Shown here: one piece after another, positions 1 to 7,117 of the stretch | How the letters are laid out: every line of letters begins with the position of its first letter | Position numbering within the stretch: the stretch's first letter is position 1 | DNA from: Parasutterella muris | GTDB taxonomy: Bacteria; Pseudomonadota; Gammaproteobacteria; Burkholderiales; Burkholderiaceae_F | Assembly: GCF_943193095.1 (NCBI RefSeq) | Contig: NZ_CALPCV010000047.1 | Location: 1-7,419, forward strand | Direction: 5' to 3' | Length of the DNA stretch: 7,419 nucleotides | Translations under genes and position numbers: made by a program | The notes under the pieces: generated by a model | Seen by the model: only the letters and a program-made list of their open reading frames with translations | Databases searched by the model: none | What the model was told of the DNA's origin: nothing

Positions 1-34
1 GTATTTCTTGCGAAAGTAGGTAGTCTCCGGGCTC
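1..34 (+). rRNA. rrf: 5S ribosomal RNA, 3' end only (partial)
   Basis: Bases 9-20 (TGCGAAAGTAGG) match the conserved TGCGAgAGTAGG block near the 3' end of E. coli 5S rRNA in 11 of 12 positions as recalled from memory. They are followed, at the same distance, by CTCCGGGC where E. coli has CTGCCAGGC. A strong intrinsic terminator starts ten bases later, as expected at the end of an rRNA operon. Only about 34 bases are inside the window, so the 5' strand that would pair with the GGGC end cannot be seen. The exact 3' end is uncertain by a few bases. Confidence 0.68.
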
Positions 35-43
35 TCCATTCTT

Positions 44-79
44 AAAACCTCTTGCTGCGAATGCGGTGAGAGGTTTTTT
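44..79 (+). terminator. Intrinsic terminator after the 5S rRNA
   Basis: AAAACCTCT (44-52) pairs perfectly with AGAGGTTTT (69-77). The stem continues inward through six more pairs, three of them G-U (53-58 with 63-68), to a four-base GAAT loop. The descending arm runs into a T-tract (74-79). It probably ends the rRNA operon and insulates it from the fumarase gene. The A-tract on the left arm means it could also stop transcription from the other direction. Confidence 0.85.
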
Positions 80-167
80 CATTTCTGGTTTAAATCTGAA
101 TGCATAAATAATCCGAAAAAACCCTTATATTTAGGATAATTTATCGAATTTATTGCTCTTCTTGAGA

Positions 168-214
168 ATTAATAATTAATCTATTTAAATCATTTGGTTG
201 ACCTATTAATAATT
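168..214 (+). repeat. Repeated AT-rich element ATTAATAATT upstream of the fumarase gene
   Basis: The 10-mer ATTAATAATT occurs at 168-177 and again at 205-214, 37 bases apart start to start. The first copy extends to the perfect palindrome ATTAAT-A-ATTAAT (168-180). The second copy lies inside the spacer of the upstream promoter candidate. This arrangement could be a pair of operator half-sites, but the region is so AT-rich that chance is a real alternative. Confidence 0.35.
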
Positions 215-228
215 CGTAAGTTAACAAT
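198..228 (+). promoter_or_regulatory. Candidate distal promoter of the fumarase gene
   Basis: TTGACC (198-203) matches the sigma-70 -35 consensus in five of six positions. The best -10 candidates are TAACAA (222-227, spacer 18) or AACAAT (223-228, spacer 19), both mediocre. It would give a leader of roughly 100 bases. The whole stretch from 80 to 334 is AT-rich non-coding DNA. I see no good FNR-type TTGAT-N4-ATCAA site in it. Confidence 0.33.
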
Positions 229-267
229 AGTAAGCTAAGCATTAACCCTGAATAAAAAAATAATATA

Positions 268-296
268 TCGACGAAACGTAAATAAAAGTGTATCTT
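268..296 (+). promoter_or_regulatory. Candidate proximal promoter of the fumarase gene
   Basis: TCGACG (268-273) and TATCTT (291-296) are each four of six matches to the sigma-70 -35 and -10 hexamers, with the ideal 17-base spacer. Transcription would begin near 303, about 30 bases before the start codon. That length suits the Shine-Dalgarno at 322-327. It is an alternative to, or may work alongside, the candidate at 198-228. Confidence 0.33.
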
Positions 297-334
297 TGTG
301 TTCGCTCTAAAAACTTAAATCAGGAGATATCAAG

Positions 335-1984
335 ATGGCTCAGGCCCCCGAATTCAAATACGCCCCTATGTTCCAGATCGAAAAAGATGATACCGAGTAC
401 TATCATCTCTCCAGTGAATATGTCTCTCTGGGCGAATTTGAAGGTCAAGAAATTCTTAAAGTTGAACCGGAAGCACTCACAATGCTTATTGAAAGAGCTT
501 TCACTGATGTCAACTTTATGCTGCGTCGCTCCCATAATGAATGCGTCGCAAAGATTCTGAAAGACCCGGAATCCTCTGAAAACGATAAATATGTCGCTTT
601 GACAATGCTTCGCAACGCTGAGATTTCTGCTAAACGCGTCCTTCCGATCTGCCAGGATACCGGCACTGCAATCATTCATGGCGAAAAAGGTCAGCGCGTT
701 TGGACCAATTTTGAAGACGAAGAAGCAATTGCCCGCGGTGTTTACAACACCTACACACAGAACGCGCTTCGTTATTCTCAGAATGCCCCGCTTTCTCTCT
801 ATAAAGAAATCAATACCCGCTGCAATCTTCCCGCTCAGATCGATATCGAAGCCACTCAGGGCGAAGAATACCGCTTCCTGTGCGTAGTTAAGGGCGGCGG
901 TTCTGCCAACAAGTCTTATCTCTTCCAGAAGACTAAGGCAATTCTTAATCCGAAAGCTTTGATCCCCTTCCTCTTCGAACAGATCAAGGGTCTTGGTACA
1001 GCTGCTTGCCCGCCTTACCATATCGCTGTCGTGATTGGCGGTACTTCTGCAGAAAAGACAATGCTGACTGTGAAGCTTGCTTCTACTAAGTACTACGACA
1101 ACCTGCCGACAACCGGCGACGAAACAGGCCGCGCTTTCCGTGATGTTGAGCTCGAAAACAAACTGCTTGAACTTGCTAACAGCATCGGCTTAGGCGCTCA
1201 GTTCGGCGGCAAGTATCTTGCTCACGATGTTCGCGTTGTTCGCCTGCCGCGTCACGGCGCCAGCTGCCCGATCGGTATCGGCGTCAGCTGCTCTGCCGAC
1301 CGTAACGTCAAGTGCAAGATCAATAGAGAAGGCCTCTGGATTGAACAGCTCGATACGAACCCGGGTGAACTGATCCCTGAAGAATACAGAACTAAGGGCG
1401 AAGGCGAGACTGTTAAGATCGATCTGAATCAGCCGATGGAACAGATTCGTGCCGAACTGTCTAAGTATCCGGTTTCTACACGCGTTTCTCTGACCGGCAA
1501 GATCATTGTGGCTCGCGACATCGCGCACGCCAAACTTCAGGAACGTCTGGATAAGGGTGAACCCCTGCCTGACTACATTAAAGATCATCCGGTTCTCTAC
1601 GCAGGTCCCGCAAAAACTCCCGAAGGCTATGCCTGCGGCTCAATGGGCCCGACAACAGCTAACCGTATGGATCCTTATGCTGATCCGTTCATGGCTGCCG
1701 GCGGTTCCTTCGTTATGATCGCTAAGGGCAATCGTACTGACGTAGTTACCGAAGCCTGTAAGAAACACGGCGGCTTCTATCTTGGAACGATCGGCGGTGT
1801 TGCCGCGGACCTCGCAGAAGAAGCTATCCGCAGCATTAAGTGTATTGAGTATCCTGAACTCGGTATGGAAGCGGTTTACGAAATTGAAGTGGAAGATTTC
1901 CCGGCATTCATCCTGGTCGATGACAAGGGCAACGACTTCTTCAAACAGCTCAAGCCCCTGCACCCGATTAATCTCGTCGACTAA
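335..1984 (+). CDS. fumA: Fumarate hydratase class I (iron-sulfur, FumA/FumB type)
   Basis: This cytoplasmic enzyme hydrates fumarate reversibly to L-malate in the TCA cycle, and in the reverse direction during fumarate respiration. The 549-residue product is almost the length of E. coli FumA and has the fused alpha (about 12-290) and beta (about 295-545) halves. The three [4Fe-4S] cysteines are visible as C106 (LPICQDTG), C225 (TAACPP) and C319 (GVSCSADR), one residue offset from FumA C105, C224 and C318. Other active-site signatures are D108, H307 (RLPRHGAS), R394 (ARDIAHAK), T440/T441 (GPTTANRMD) and K464 (AKGNR). They line up with residues known from the Leishmania class I fumarase structure. 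The ATG start is supported by AGGAGA at 322-327, seven bases upstream. The gene is monocistronic, between terminators at 44-79 and 2003-2030. FumA- and FumB-like enzymes cannot be told apart here. Tartrate or mesaconate use is a less likely alternative. Confidence 0.96.
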   Translation: MAQAPEFKYAPMFQIEKDDTEYYHLSSEYVSLGEFEGQEILKVEPEALTMLIERAFTDVNFMLRRSHNECVAKILKDPESSENDKYVALTMLRNAEISAKRVLPICQDTGTAIIHGEKGQRVWTNFEDEEAIARGVYNTYTQNALRYSQNAPLSLYKEINTRCNLPAQIDIEATQGEEYRFLCVVKGGGSANKSYLFQKTKAILNPKALIPFLFEQIKGLGTAACPPYHIAVVIGGTSAEKTMLTVKLASTKYYDNLPTTGDETGRAFRDVELENKLLELANSIGLGAQFGGKYLAHDVRVVRLPRHGASCPIGIGVSCSADRNVKCKINREGLWIEQLDTNPGELIPEEYRTKGEGETVKIDLNQPMEQIRAELSKYPVSTRVSLTGKIIVARDIAHAKLQERLDKGEPLPDYIKDHPVLYAGPAKTPEGYACGSMGPTTANRMDPYADPFMAAGGSFVMIAKGNRTDVVTEACKKHGGFYLGTIGGVAADLAEEAIRSIKCIEYPELGMEAVYEIEVEDFPAFILVDDKGNDFFKQLKPLHPINLVD

Positions 1985-2002
1985 TACTCGTCTTTGAGAA
2001 CG

Positions 2003-2030
2003 GCCCGGCAAATTGCCGGGCTTTTTATTT
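2003..2030 (+). terminator. Intrinsic terminator of the fumarase gene
   Basis: GCCCGGC (2003-2009) pairs perfectly with GCCGGGC (2015-2021) around an AAATT loop whose outer bases can also pair. TTTTTATTT follows. It begins 18 bases after the fumarase stop codon and separates that gene from the helicase locus. Confidence 0.93.
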
Positions 2031-2065
2031 ATGCAAACGGCTAAAATTTTCTCTCCCGGAAGCTG

Positions 2066-2094
2066 TTGCATAGGTATCCGTATTTTTGTACAAA
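2066..2094 (+). promoter_or_regulatory. Candidate promoter of the helicase gene
   Basis: TTGCAT (2066-2071), a 17-base spacer and TACAAA (2089-2094) form a modest sigma-70-like promoter between the fumarase terminator and the start codon at 2121. The -35 matches three of six consensus positions and the -10 four of six. A promoter is expected here because the preceding terminator is strong and the gap contains no other gene. Confidence 0.35.
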
Positions 2095-2120
2095 TAGATA
2101 AAAACATAAGGCAGAGCAGA

Positions 2121-2585
2121 ATGAATACAGAAACAGGAAAATTAAAAAAGATTTTTTCTCTATGGAGAGATATTGAGTGTCTGACCCCGTTCGAAATTCA
2201 CGAAAATGATTTTGAATCTCTGCTGGACCCGAATAATTCTGCACATTCACCGCGCAGTTCTATTTTTAAATGGGACGAAAAAAACAACCGCGGCCGAACT
2301 GCCTTTCAGCACGAACTTAATAAGTCGCCGGTCGGCACAGATACGGCAGAACACATCACGGTCTATACGATCTGTGCAGGAGTGATTCCGACAGAACTCT
2401 ACGTCAAACGGGTAGAAGAACTCCTGCGCAAACTGCGTCCTGACTGTTCAGAGTTTCTAAAAGACTATTCTTACGAACAGATGCGCAGTAACGGACGCAT
2501 CGCGCTCGGCGGATTTCGCGTAAATCACTTTGGAAAATTCGTCCCGGATTCAATTCATATTTCCCGCTTTTGCTTATTTGATTGA
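2121..2585 (+). CDS. N-terminal fragment of a frameshifted UPF1-like SF1 helicase
   Basis: This frame encodes 154 residues from ATG 2121 to a TGA at 2583-2585. The upstream AAGG (2108-2111) is a weak ribosome binding site. An in-frame ATG at 2031 lies directly against the fumarase terminator and is a poorer choice. The start FSLWRDIECLTPFEI, the KWDEKNNRGRTAF segment and GRIALGGFRVNHFGKF look like a conserved N-terminal domain, not random coding. They contain no catalytic motif I can name. I recall similar starts from large bacterial AAA/helicase proteins, but the family is not certain. The frame ends just after FVPDSIHISRF; dropping one T from the TTTT at 2568-2571 continues it into the helicase frame as ISRF-AYLIELSRM. 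The last four residues before the stop (CLFD) are therefore probably out of frame. As it stands this product is truncated and probably not functional alone. Confidence 0.72.
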   Translation: MNTETGKLKKIFSLWRDIECLTPFEIHENDFESLLDPNNSAHSPRSSIFKWDEKNNRGRTAFQHELNKSPVGTDTAEHITVYTICAGVIPTELYVKRVEELLRKLRPDCSEFLKDYSYEQMRSNGRIALGGFRVNHFGKFVPDSIHISRFCLFD

Positions 2586-5160
2586 ACTTTCAAGAATGGT
2601 GAAGGACAGGGAAAAGATCGCGGATCCCGTTTCTCAGGCCGTGTCCGTTGCGATTTCAATCCAAAGCAGGTTTTGGCCCGAACTGGATACGTCAATATCT
2701 TCTGCGGAGGACGCGCAGGCGGAGCTCCCTGACTCAAAAATTCTTTATCAGATGAAGTGCAGACGGATGAAAGGCGCAAAAACTCGAGATGGAAAATCGA
2801 GAAGGATCATGCAGCTGAATGATCTTAGTCCCAGCCTTCCAATCTTTGATGCAAACATCGTCGACGAAATCGTGAAATTTTTGCTTAAAGAAGCAGAGCT
2901 GGATGTACCGTATGAAATTTGGGTGGCTAAACAGTTTCAGGTTTCAACTCAGCCCGCACCTATGCCTTTCATGAATTCGCCGTATGTAGTGGAGATAGAA
3001 AGAATCCTTGCGCTGCTTAAAGATAACTTTGCAAGCCCGGAAGATATTCTGAGCAAAATCACTTACAGTATCTTGGACGATTCTCCCGGTCCGGATCGCA
3101 AAGATATTCTGACTTCTCCCAAAGCATTTGCCGATTTGGCAAACCCTAAGCACTTTAATCTCGGACGCTGGCCAAATCTCATTCAGCACTATTTAGTTCC
3201 TCTGCAGCAGGCGGCAGTTGAAGCGATTTGTTCCTGTGATGATTATTCGCCGGTCGTTTCAATTAGCGGACCTCCGGGTACCGGCAAGACAGAAATAGTG
3301 AAAGAGCTTGTCGCTGATGTAGTGGTCAGAAGAGCGTTCGTGCTCAGCAAAATTAAAAAAATCGGAGTTGAAGAATTATTTGACGATATCGCCGAAGGGC
3401 TGGCTCTCAAGTCGGAATTTTCAGAAGACTTCTCAATTATTGTTGCCTCCAACAACAATAACGCGGTTGAAAATATTACGAAGGAACTGCCTTATTCGTA
3501 CGGATTTGAAAGGCAGACGTTTTATTTTCCGGAACTCGCTGATGAGTTAAATCACACGGAAGGCGCTTGGGGACTGATCTCTGCCGCTTTGGGAAAAGGC
3601 ATAAACTGGCAGCGGTTTTATAAAACACTTTTTAGACGGAAGACGCTCGATTCGAACGGAACTAAGGTAAAAAAAACTTATCTCGAAGGATATCTGTTAG
3701 AGCAAAGAGATCAGGAAGGCGGTCAGGTTGCTGTTGAAAAGAAATGGGAGGAGCAGCGTGCAAATTTCAAAAAACTTCTTGGAGAAACAGTTTCTCTGCT
3801 TAAACAGCAGGACAGCATTTATAAGAATCAGCGTAAAGATCTGCCTGAGAGCGTCTCACAGAAGGTTCAGCAGCGCAGAAGCGGTCTATTGGACCAAATC
3901 TTTGCAGACGGTTTAGAAGACGAAGATGCACAGCCAATATCGTTGTTTGATTTTTCGACGCGGGGTGTAAAGGAAATCAACCATGAAAAACGCCTGTATT
4001 CGACTAAGGAAATTGATATCACGAGAACAGAGCTCTTTTTGAGCGCGCTTGAGCTTCATCGTCTGACCATTCTTATTCATGCGAAGCGTTTTGTTCGAGC
4101 GATCGAGACCTGCAGTCTAGCATCGATGAGGAATGTCTCTTCGGTTTATCGAGCTCAAATGCTCGGGACGATTACGTTTTTAGTTCCTGTTATTTCTACG
4201 ACGTTTGCCGCGTCAGTCATTCGCTTTGGATGCTGTACAAAGAAAACGCTTCCGTGGGTTGTGATTGATGAAGCTTCTCAGGCTTCGCCTCAGTCGGCAC
4301 TTTGTCTTATGCAGAGAGCAAAACGGCTTATTGTGATTGGAGATACGCGTCAGCTTCCGCCGGTTGTTTCGCTTCCGCTCCCGATCATCGAGATGCTCAT
4401 TGGAAAGGATAAATACTACGAACGATGGATATCACCGTATTGCAGCCTCCAAACTCTTGCGGATAATACTCAGGAGTACGGGACATGGTTTAGAAATTTC
4501 TCCGGCGGGAAAGAATGGACCGGACTTCCGCTGCGAGTACAGAGAAGGTCGATCAGACCGATGTTTAGAATTTCCAATGCTCTGTCATACTCCGGACAAA
4601 TGTCTCTTCCCGGTCATTTGGAAGAAAAATTCAAAAAAGGGAAATTTATCCGTAGTTTTTGGCTTGATGTCTCGCCTCAGTCTCCAAGCGACAGCAACTG
4701 TATTCCGGAGGAGATGGAAGCGGCGTCGCAACTGCTTGACTGGCTGGATAATGAGCTTGGCCGGACGGCTTTCTTTAATCGCGATTCCGAACCCAAAACG
4801 CTGATGATTTGTACGCCGTTTAGGGCAGTATCGGGTGCTCTGAAAGCTTCCGGGCTTACAAAGAATCGTATGAACTTTACGATAGAGAAGATTGGAACGA
4901 TCCATACGATGCAGGGGCGTCAGGCAGATGTCGTAATTTTTATTTTAGGTTCGCGAAACGGCAAAGCCGGTTACTACGCAAGGAGCTGGGTCTGTGAACC
5001 GCCTAATCTGTTGAATGTAGCCGTAAGCCGTGCCAGAGAAACACTTATCGTTATTGGAAATTACGAAGACTGGCATTCTTTTATGCCGATGGGCACGGTA
5101 ATTGACGCCCTGGAGCAGGATGGACTCGGTATTTTGACGGAATTACCGATAAATGGTTAA
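2530..5160 (+). CDS. UPF1/DNA2-like superfamily 1 helicase (main part of a frameshifted gene)
   Basis: This is an ATP-dependent nucleic-acid helicase; whether it acts on RNA or DNA is unknown. Counting 876 residues from TTG 2530, the SF1 motifs appear in order: Walker A GPPGTGKT (247-254), motif Ia VASNNNNAVENI (305-316), motif II DEASQ (580-584), motif III GDTRQLPP (604-611), the RRSIRPMFRISNALSY region (672-687), motif V HTMQGRQADVV (792-802) and motif VI NVAVSRARE (829-837). This is the AAA_11/AAA_12 arrangement. About 260 residues separate motifs Ia and II, with a charged, probably helical stretch around 390-450. All catalytic motifs are intact. No nuclease or zinc-finger domain is recognised. 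TTG 2530 is only the outer limit of the open frame and has no evident ribosome site. Residues before about 15 are probably out of frame, the natural junction being at 2571/2572. ATG 2596 is a possible internal start, also without a clear Shine-Dalgarno. The joined protein would be about 1012 residues (2121-2570 plus 2572-5160). The cellular role, including any part in defence or RNA turnover, is unknown. Confidence 0.88.
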   Translation: MENSSRIQFIFPAFAYLIELSRMVKDREKIADPVSQAVSVAISIQSRFWPELDTSISSAEDAQAELPDSKILYQMKCRRMKGAKTRDGKSRRIMQLNDLSPSLPIFDANIVDEIVKFLLKEAELDVPYEIWVAKQFQVSTQPAPMPFMNSPYVVEIERILALLKDNFASPEDILSKITYSILDDSPGPDRKDILTSPKAFADLANPKHFNLGRWPNLIQHYLVPLQQAAVEAICSCDDYSPVVSISGPPGTGKTEIVKELVADVVVRRAFVLSKIKKIGVEELFDDIAEGLALKSEFSEDFSIIVASNNNNAVENITKELPYSYGFERQTFYFPELADELNHTEGAWGLISAALGKGINWQRFYKTLFRRKTLDSNGTKVKKTYLEGYLLEQRDQEGGQVAVEKKWEEQRANFKKLLGETVSLLKQQDSIYKNQRKDLPESVSQKVQQRRSGLLDQIFADGLEDEDAQPISLFDFSTRGVKEINHEKRLYSTKEIDITRTELFLSALELHRLTILIHAKRFVRAIETCSLASMRNVSSVYRAQMLGTITFLVPVISTTFAASVIRFGCCTKKTLPWVVIDEASQASPQSALCLMQRAKRLIVIGDTRQLPPVVSLPLPIIEMLIGKDKYYERWISPYCSLQTLADNTQEYGTWFRNFSGGKEWTGLPLRVQRRSIRPMFRISNALSYSGQMSLPGHLEEKFKKGKFIRSFWLDVSPQSPSDSNCIPEEMEAASQLLDWLDNELGRTAFFNRDSEPKTLMICTPFRAVSGALKASGLTKNRMNFTIEKIGTIHTMQGRQADVVIFILGSRNGKAGYYARSWVCEPPNLLNVAVSRARETLIVIGNYEDWHSFMPMGTVIDALEQDGLGILTELPING
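2568..2571 (+). other. Frameshift site (TTTT) splitting the helicase gene
   Basis: Upstream codons read ...CGC TTT TGC TTA TTT GAT TGA. Skipping one T gives CGC TTT GCT TAT TTG ATT GAA, which joins the two long frames without a gap. A Phe-tRNA on TTT could re-pair perfectly with the next TTT after a +1 slip, but the following codon TGC is not an obvious pause signal. An inactivating one-base insertion or an assembly/homopolymer error is more likely than programmed frameshifting. Confidence 0.7.
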
Positions 5161-5174
5161 CAAGTAGATACAAT
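5146..5174 (+). promoter_or_regulatory. Weak candidate promoter for the DUF401-marC operon
   Basis: TACAAT (5169-5174) is a five-of-six match to the -10 hexamer. The 17-base-spaced -35 position (CCGATA, 5146-5151) matches in only three positions, so any activity might need an activator. No terminator is visible between the helicase stop (5160) and the next gene (5241), so read-through from the helicase is also possible. Confidence 0.25.
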
Positions 5175-5240
5175 AACGAGAAATTAGGATGCGGCGCGAA
5201 TTGCACAGCCAGGTCCGACAAGTCTCATGGAACTACTAGT

Positions 5241-6467
5241 ATGGATTCAGTGTTTTGGATTGTGATAGCGGCGATGGTTTTAATCGTCGTTCTCTTACGC
5301 TTTAAAGTTATTATCGGCTTATCGATTCTCTCGGGCGGCCTTTTGATCTGGCTGTTTGAGTCGAGATCGCTGGAAATGCTTTGGAAGGCGATGCAGCAGA
5401 CGCTGGTGATGCCGAGAACATGGGACCTAGTCCTGTGTTTGTATTTTGTGATGTGTCTTGAGGTTGAACTGAGAAAGAGCGGATCGCTGCATGGAATGGT
5501 CGTCACGATGCGCAATATTTTCTCCAGCAATAAAGTGACGCTTGCGTTTATGCCGGCATTTTTAGGCTTGCTGCCTTCCCTTGGAGGCGCGCGTTTCTCC
5601 GCTCCGATTGTGAAGGAGGCGAGCGAAGGCATTGCCGTAGATGACGAAGAAAAGAGCGCTATTAATCTTTGGTTCCGTCATATTTTTGAATTTTCCAACC
5701 CTCTGATGCCCGGCGTCATTCTTGCCTGCGGTATTGCGAACGTCACAATTTCGGATCTGATCACACACGTCGGCTGGGTTACGATTCTGTGTTTTGTTCT
5801 GGGTTGGATTGTTTTGATTCGTCCGCTCAGAATTACCGATCCGGAAAAAGCCACCAACACGACAAACGATCACTCCATAGATTGGAAGAGTTTGTTCCTC
5901 GCTTTTGGCCCTATCATCGCTAGCTTTGTTCTGATTGTCGCCTTTAATATGCAGGCGGCTCTTGCGATGGGATTGGTCGTAGTCGGTTTCATTCCGCTTT
6001 ATTTCCTTTTCAAGCGTCAGATTCCTATTCTCAGTGTATTTACAGAGAGTTTGGACAAAAAGCTTTTCTTTAATGTGATCTGTATTCTGTATTTCATTCA
6101 GCTGTTGACCGTCATTGGAACACTGGATGAAATTGTGAATGCGTTTAATCATTCGAGTCTTCCGGCTCCTGCCATTGTTGCCTGTCTGGCCTTCATTTTT
6201 GGTGTGATGACCGGAATGGGACAAGGCTACATTGCGATTGTGATGCCGATCGTTGCTCTTATGGCACCGGGAAATATTATCTTGGTTGGCATTACTATGG
6301 TTTACGGCTTAGTCGGTCAAATGATTACTCCGACTCACCTCTGCATTCTTGTAACGGTTGACTATTTCAAGAGCAGTCTGTGGAAAACGATTGGTAAATG
6401 TGCCTGGCTGTCATTTTTAACTGCGCTGATCTTTTCAGTTTGGACGTATTTCCGTTACTACAATTGA
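5241..6467 (+). CDS. DUF401 family membrane protein, putative ion-transporter-superfamily permease
   Basis: The 408-residue inner-membrane protein has about ten hydrophobic segments, beginning at residues 4-19 and 23-39 and ending near 384-402. Signatures I associate with DUF401 are GLLPSLGGARFSAP (109-122), WFRHIFEFSNPLMPG (144-158), GVMTGMGQGYIAIVMP (321-336) and MITPTHLCILVTVDYFKS (361-378). The two related halves with re-entrant-like GG/P loops resemble the anion (ArsB/CitMHS-like, IT superfamily) transporters. The substrate is unknown. The length is typical of the family. ATG 5241 is the only ATG in frame near the beginning, but its ribosome site is weak; the closest purine run is GGAA at 5229-5232. 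A 16-codon frame at 5189-5239 stops one base before it and might couple translation. It probably forms an operon with the MarC-family gene 25 bases downstream. Confidence 0.88.
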   Translation: MDSVFWIVIAAMVLIVVLLRFKVIIGLSILSGGLLIWLFESRSLEMLWKAMQQTLVMPRTWDLVLCLYFVMCLEVELRKSGSLHGMVVTMRNIFSSNKVTLAFMPAFLGLLPSLGGARFSAPIVKEASEGIAVDDEEKSAINLWFRHIFEFSNPLMPGVILACGIANVTISDLITHVGWVTILCFVLGWIVLIRPLRITDPEKATNTTNDHSIDWKSLFLAFGPIIASFVLIVAFNMQAALAMGLVVVGFIPLYFLFKRQIPILSVFTESLDKKLFFNVICILYFIQLLTVIGTLDEIVNAFNHSSLPAPAIVACLAFIFGVMTGMGQGYIAIVMPIVALMAPGNIILVGITMVYGLVGQMITPTHLCILVTVDYFKSSLWKTIGKCAWLSFLTALIFSVWTYFRYYN

Positions 6468-6492
6468 CGGATTGGACTTACGGAGGAGATAA

Positions 6493-7116
6493 ATGTCTCT
6501 TGCTGACTGCTTTGCGCTTTTTGTGAAGTTTTTCTTCCTGCTGACGCCGCCTTTTGTTATGTCCGCCTTCTTGTCGGTAACGAAAGACAATTCGATTAAA
6601 GAGCGCAATTATTTGGCGTTGTGGATTACTTTATGGATTTTGATTATTTCCGGAATATTGCTTTTCTTTGGCGGATTTATTTTCAAAATCTTTGGTATTA
6701 CTCTTGATGCCTTCCGTGTCGGAACGGGCGCATTGCTTTTTCTAACGTCGGTCGGTTTGGTGAGCGGAAATTCCATCCGTGTTCCTCAGGGAGATTCTAT
6801 TCAATCTCTTGCTGTGGTTCCAATGGCGATTCCAATCACACTTGGGCCTGCTTCAATCGGCGTACTGATGGTTTACGGCGGCGAAATAAAAACAGGCCTT
6901 GGTTTCTTCCTTGCTTATCTTTCGATCAGTGCCGCGGTGATCTGTGTGGGCCTTCTTCTGTTTGTGTCGAACTATATTCAGAAGGCGATTGGGAAAAACG
7001 GCCTCGTAGTGCTGAGTAAGCTGACCGGTCTAATTCTCGCTGCGCTATCGGCTCAGATGATTTTCATGGGGGCTGACGGTTTTCTTCAGGAGGCGATTAA
7101 GAACGCTTTAAAATAA
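6493..7116 (+). CDS. MarC family integral membrane protein
   Basis: This 207-residue inner-membrane protein has about six transmembrane segments (near 7-27, 41-62, 72-91, 106-127, 136-158 and 173-193) and is the usual length for the family. MarC-type signatures are LLTPPFVMSAFLSVT (16-30), FGITLDAFRVGTGALLF (67-83), VVPMAIPITLGPASIG (108-123) and the C-terminal SKLTGLILAALSAQMIFMG (175-193). The first loop has TPP where many relatives have NP. The family was once linked to multiple antibiotic resistance through the mar locus, but that link was not upheld for E. coli MarC. The molecular function remains unknown, although some relatives are proposed amino-acid or small-molecule exporters. GGAGGAG (6482-6488), four bases before the ATG, fixes the start. 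The gene follows the DUF401 gene by 25 bases without a terminator, so they are probably co-transcribed. A long hairpin lies just after its stop. Confidence 0.92.
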   Translation: MSLADCFALFVKFFFLLTPPFVMSAFLSVTKDNSIKERNYLALWITLWILIISGILLFFGGFIFKIFGITLDAFRVGTGALLFLTSVGLVSGNSIRVPQGDSIQSLAVVPMAIPITLGPASIGVLMVYGGEIKTGLGFFLAYLSISAAVICVGLLLFVSNYIQKAIGKNGLVVLSKLTGLILAALSAQMIFMGADGFLQEAIKNALK

Positions 7117-7117
7117 G

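Noticed and set aside
320..1021. 233-codon open frame on the minus strand
   Set aside because: It lies fully opposite the fumarase gene, has no family resemblance and is explained as a shadow of a strongly biased coding frame.
1640..2107. 155-codon open frame on the minus strand across the end of the fumarase gene
   Set aside because: It runs through the fumarase 3' end and its terminator, with no recognisable protein motif or convincing start.
2013..2120. Upstream extension of the helicase N-terminal frame (TTG 2013 or ATG 2031)
   Set aside because: The extension overlaps or abuts the fumarase terminator hairpin, has no ribosome site and would place Cys-rich non-conserved residues before a natural-looking MNTETGKLKK start at 2121.
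4337..4804. 155-codon + strand frame inside the helicase gene
   Set aside because: It overlaps conserved helicase sequence in another frame and its translation is rich in Arg and Ser, typical of a shadow frame.
5562..6224. 220-codon minus-strand frame
   Set aside because: It is opposite the DUF401 gene, and its polar, low-complexity translation is what antisense of membrane-helix codons gives.
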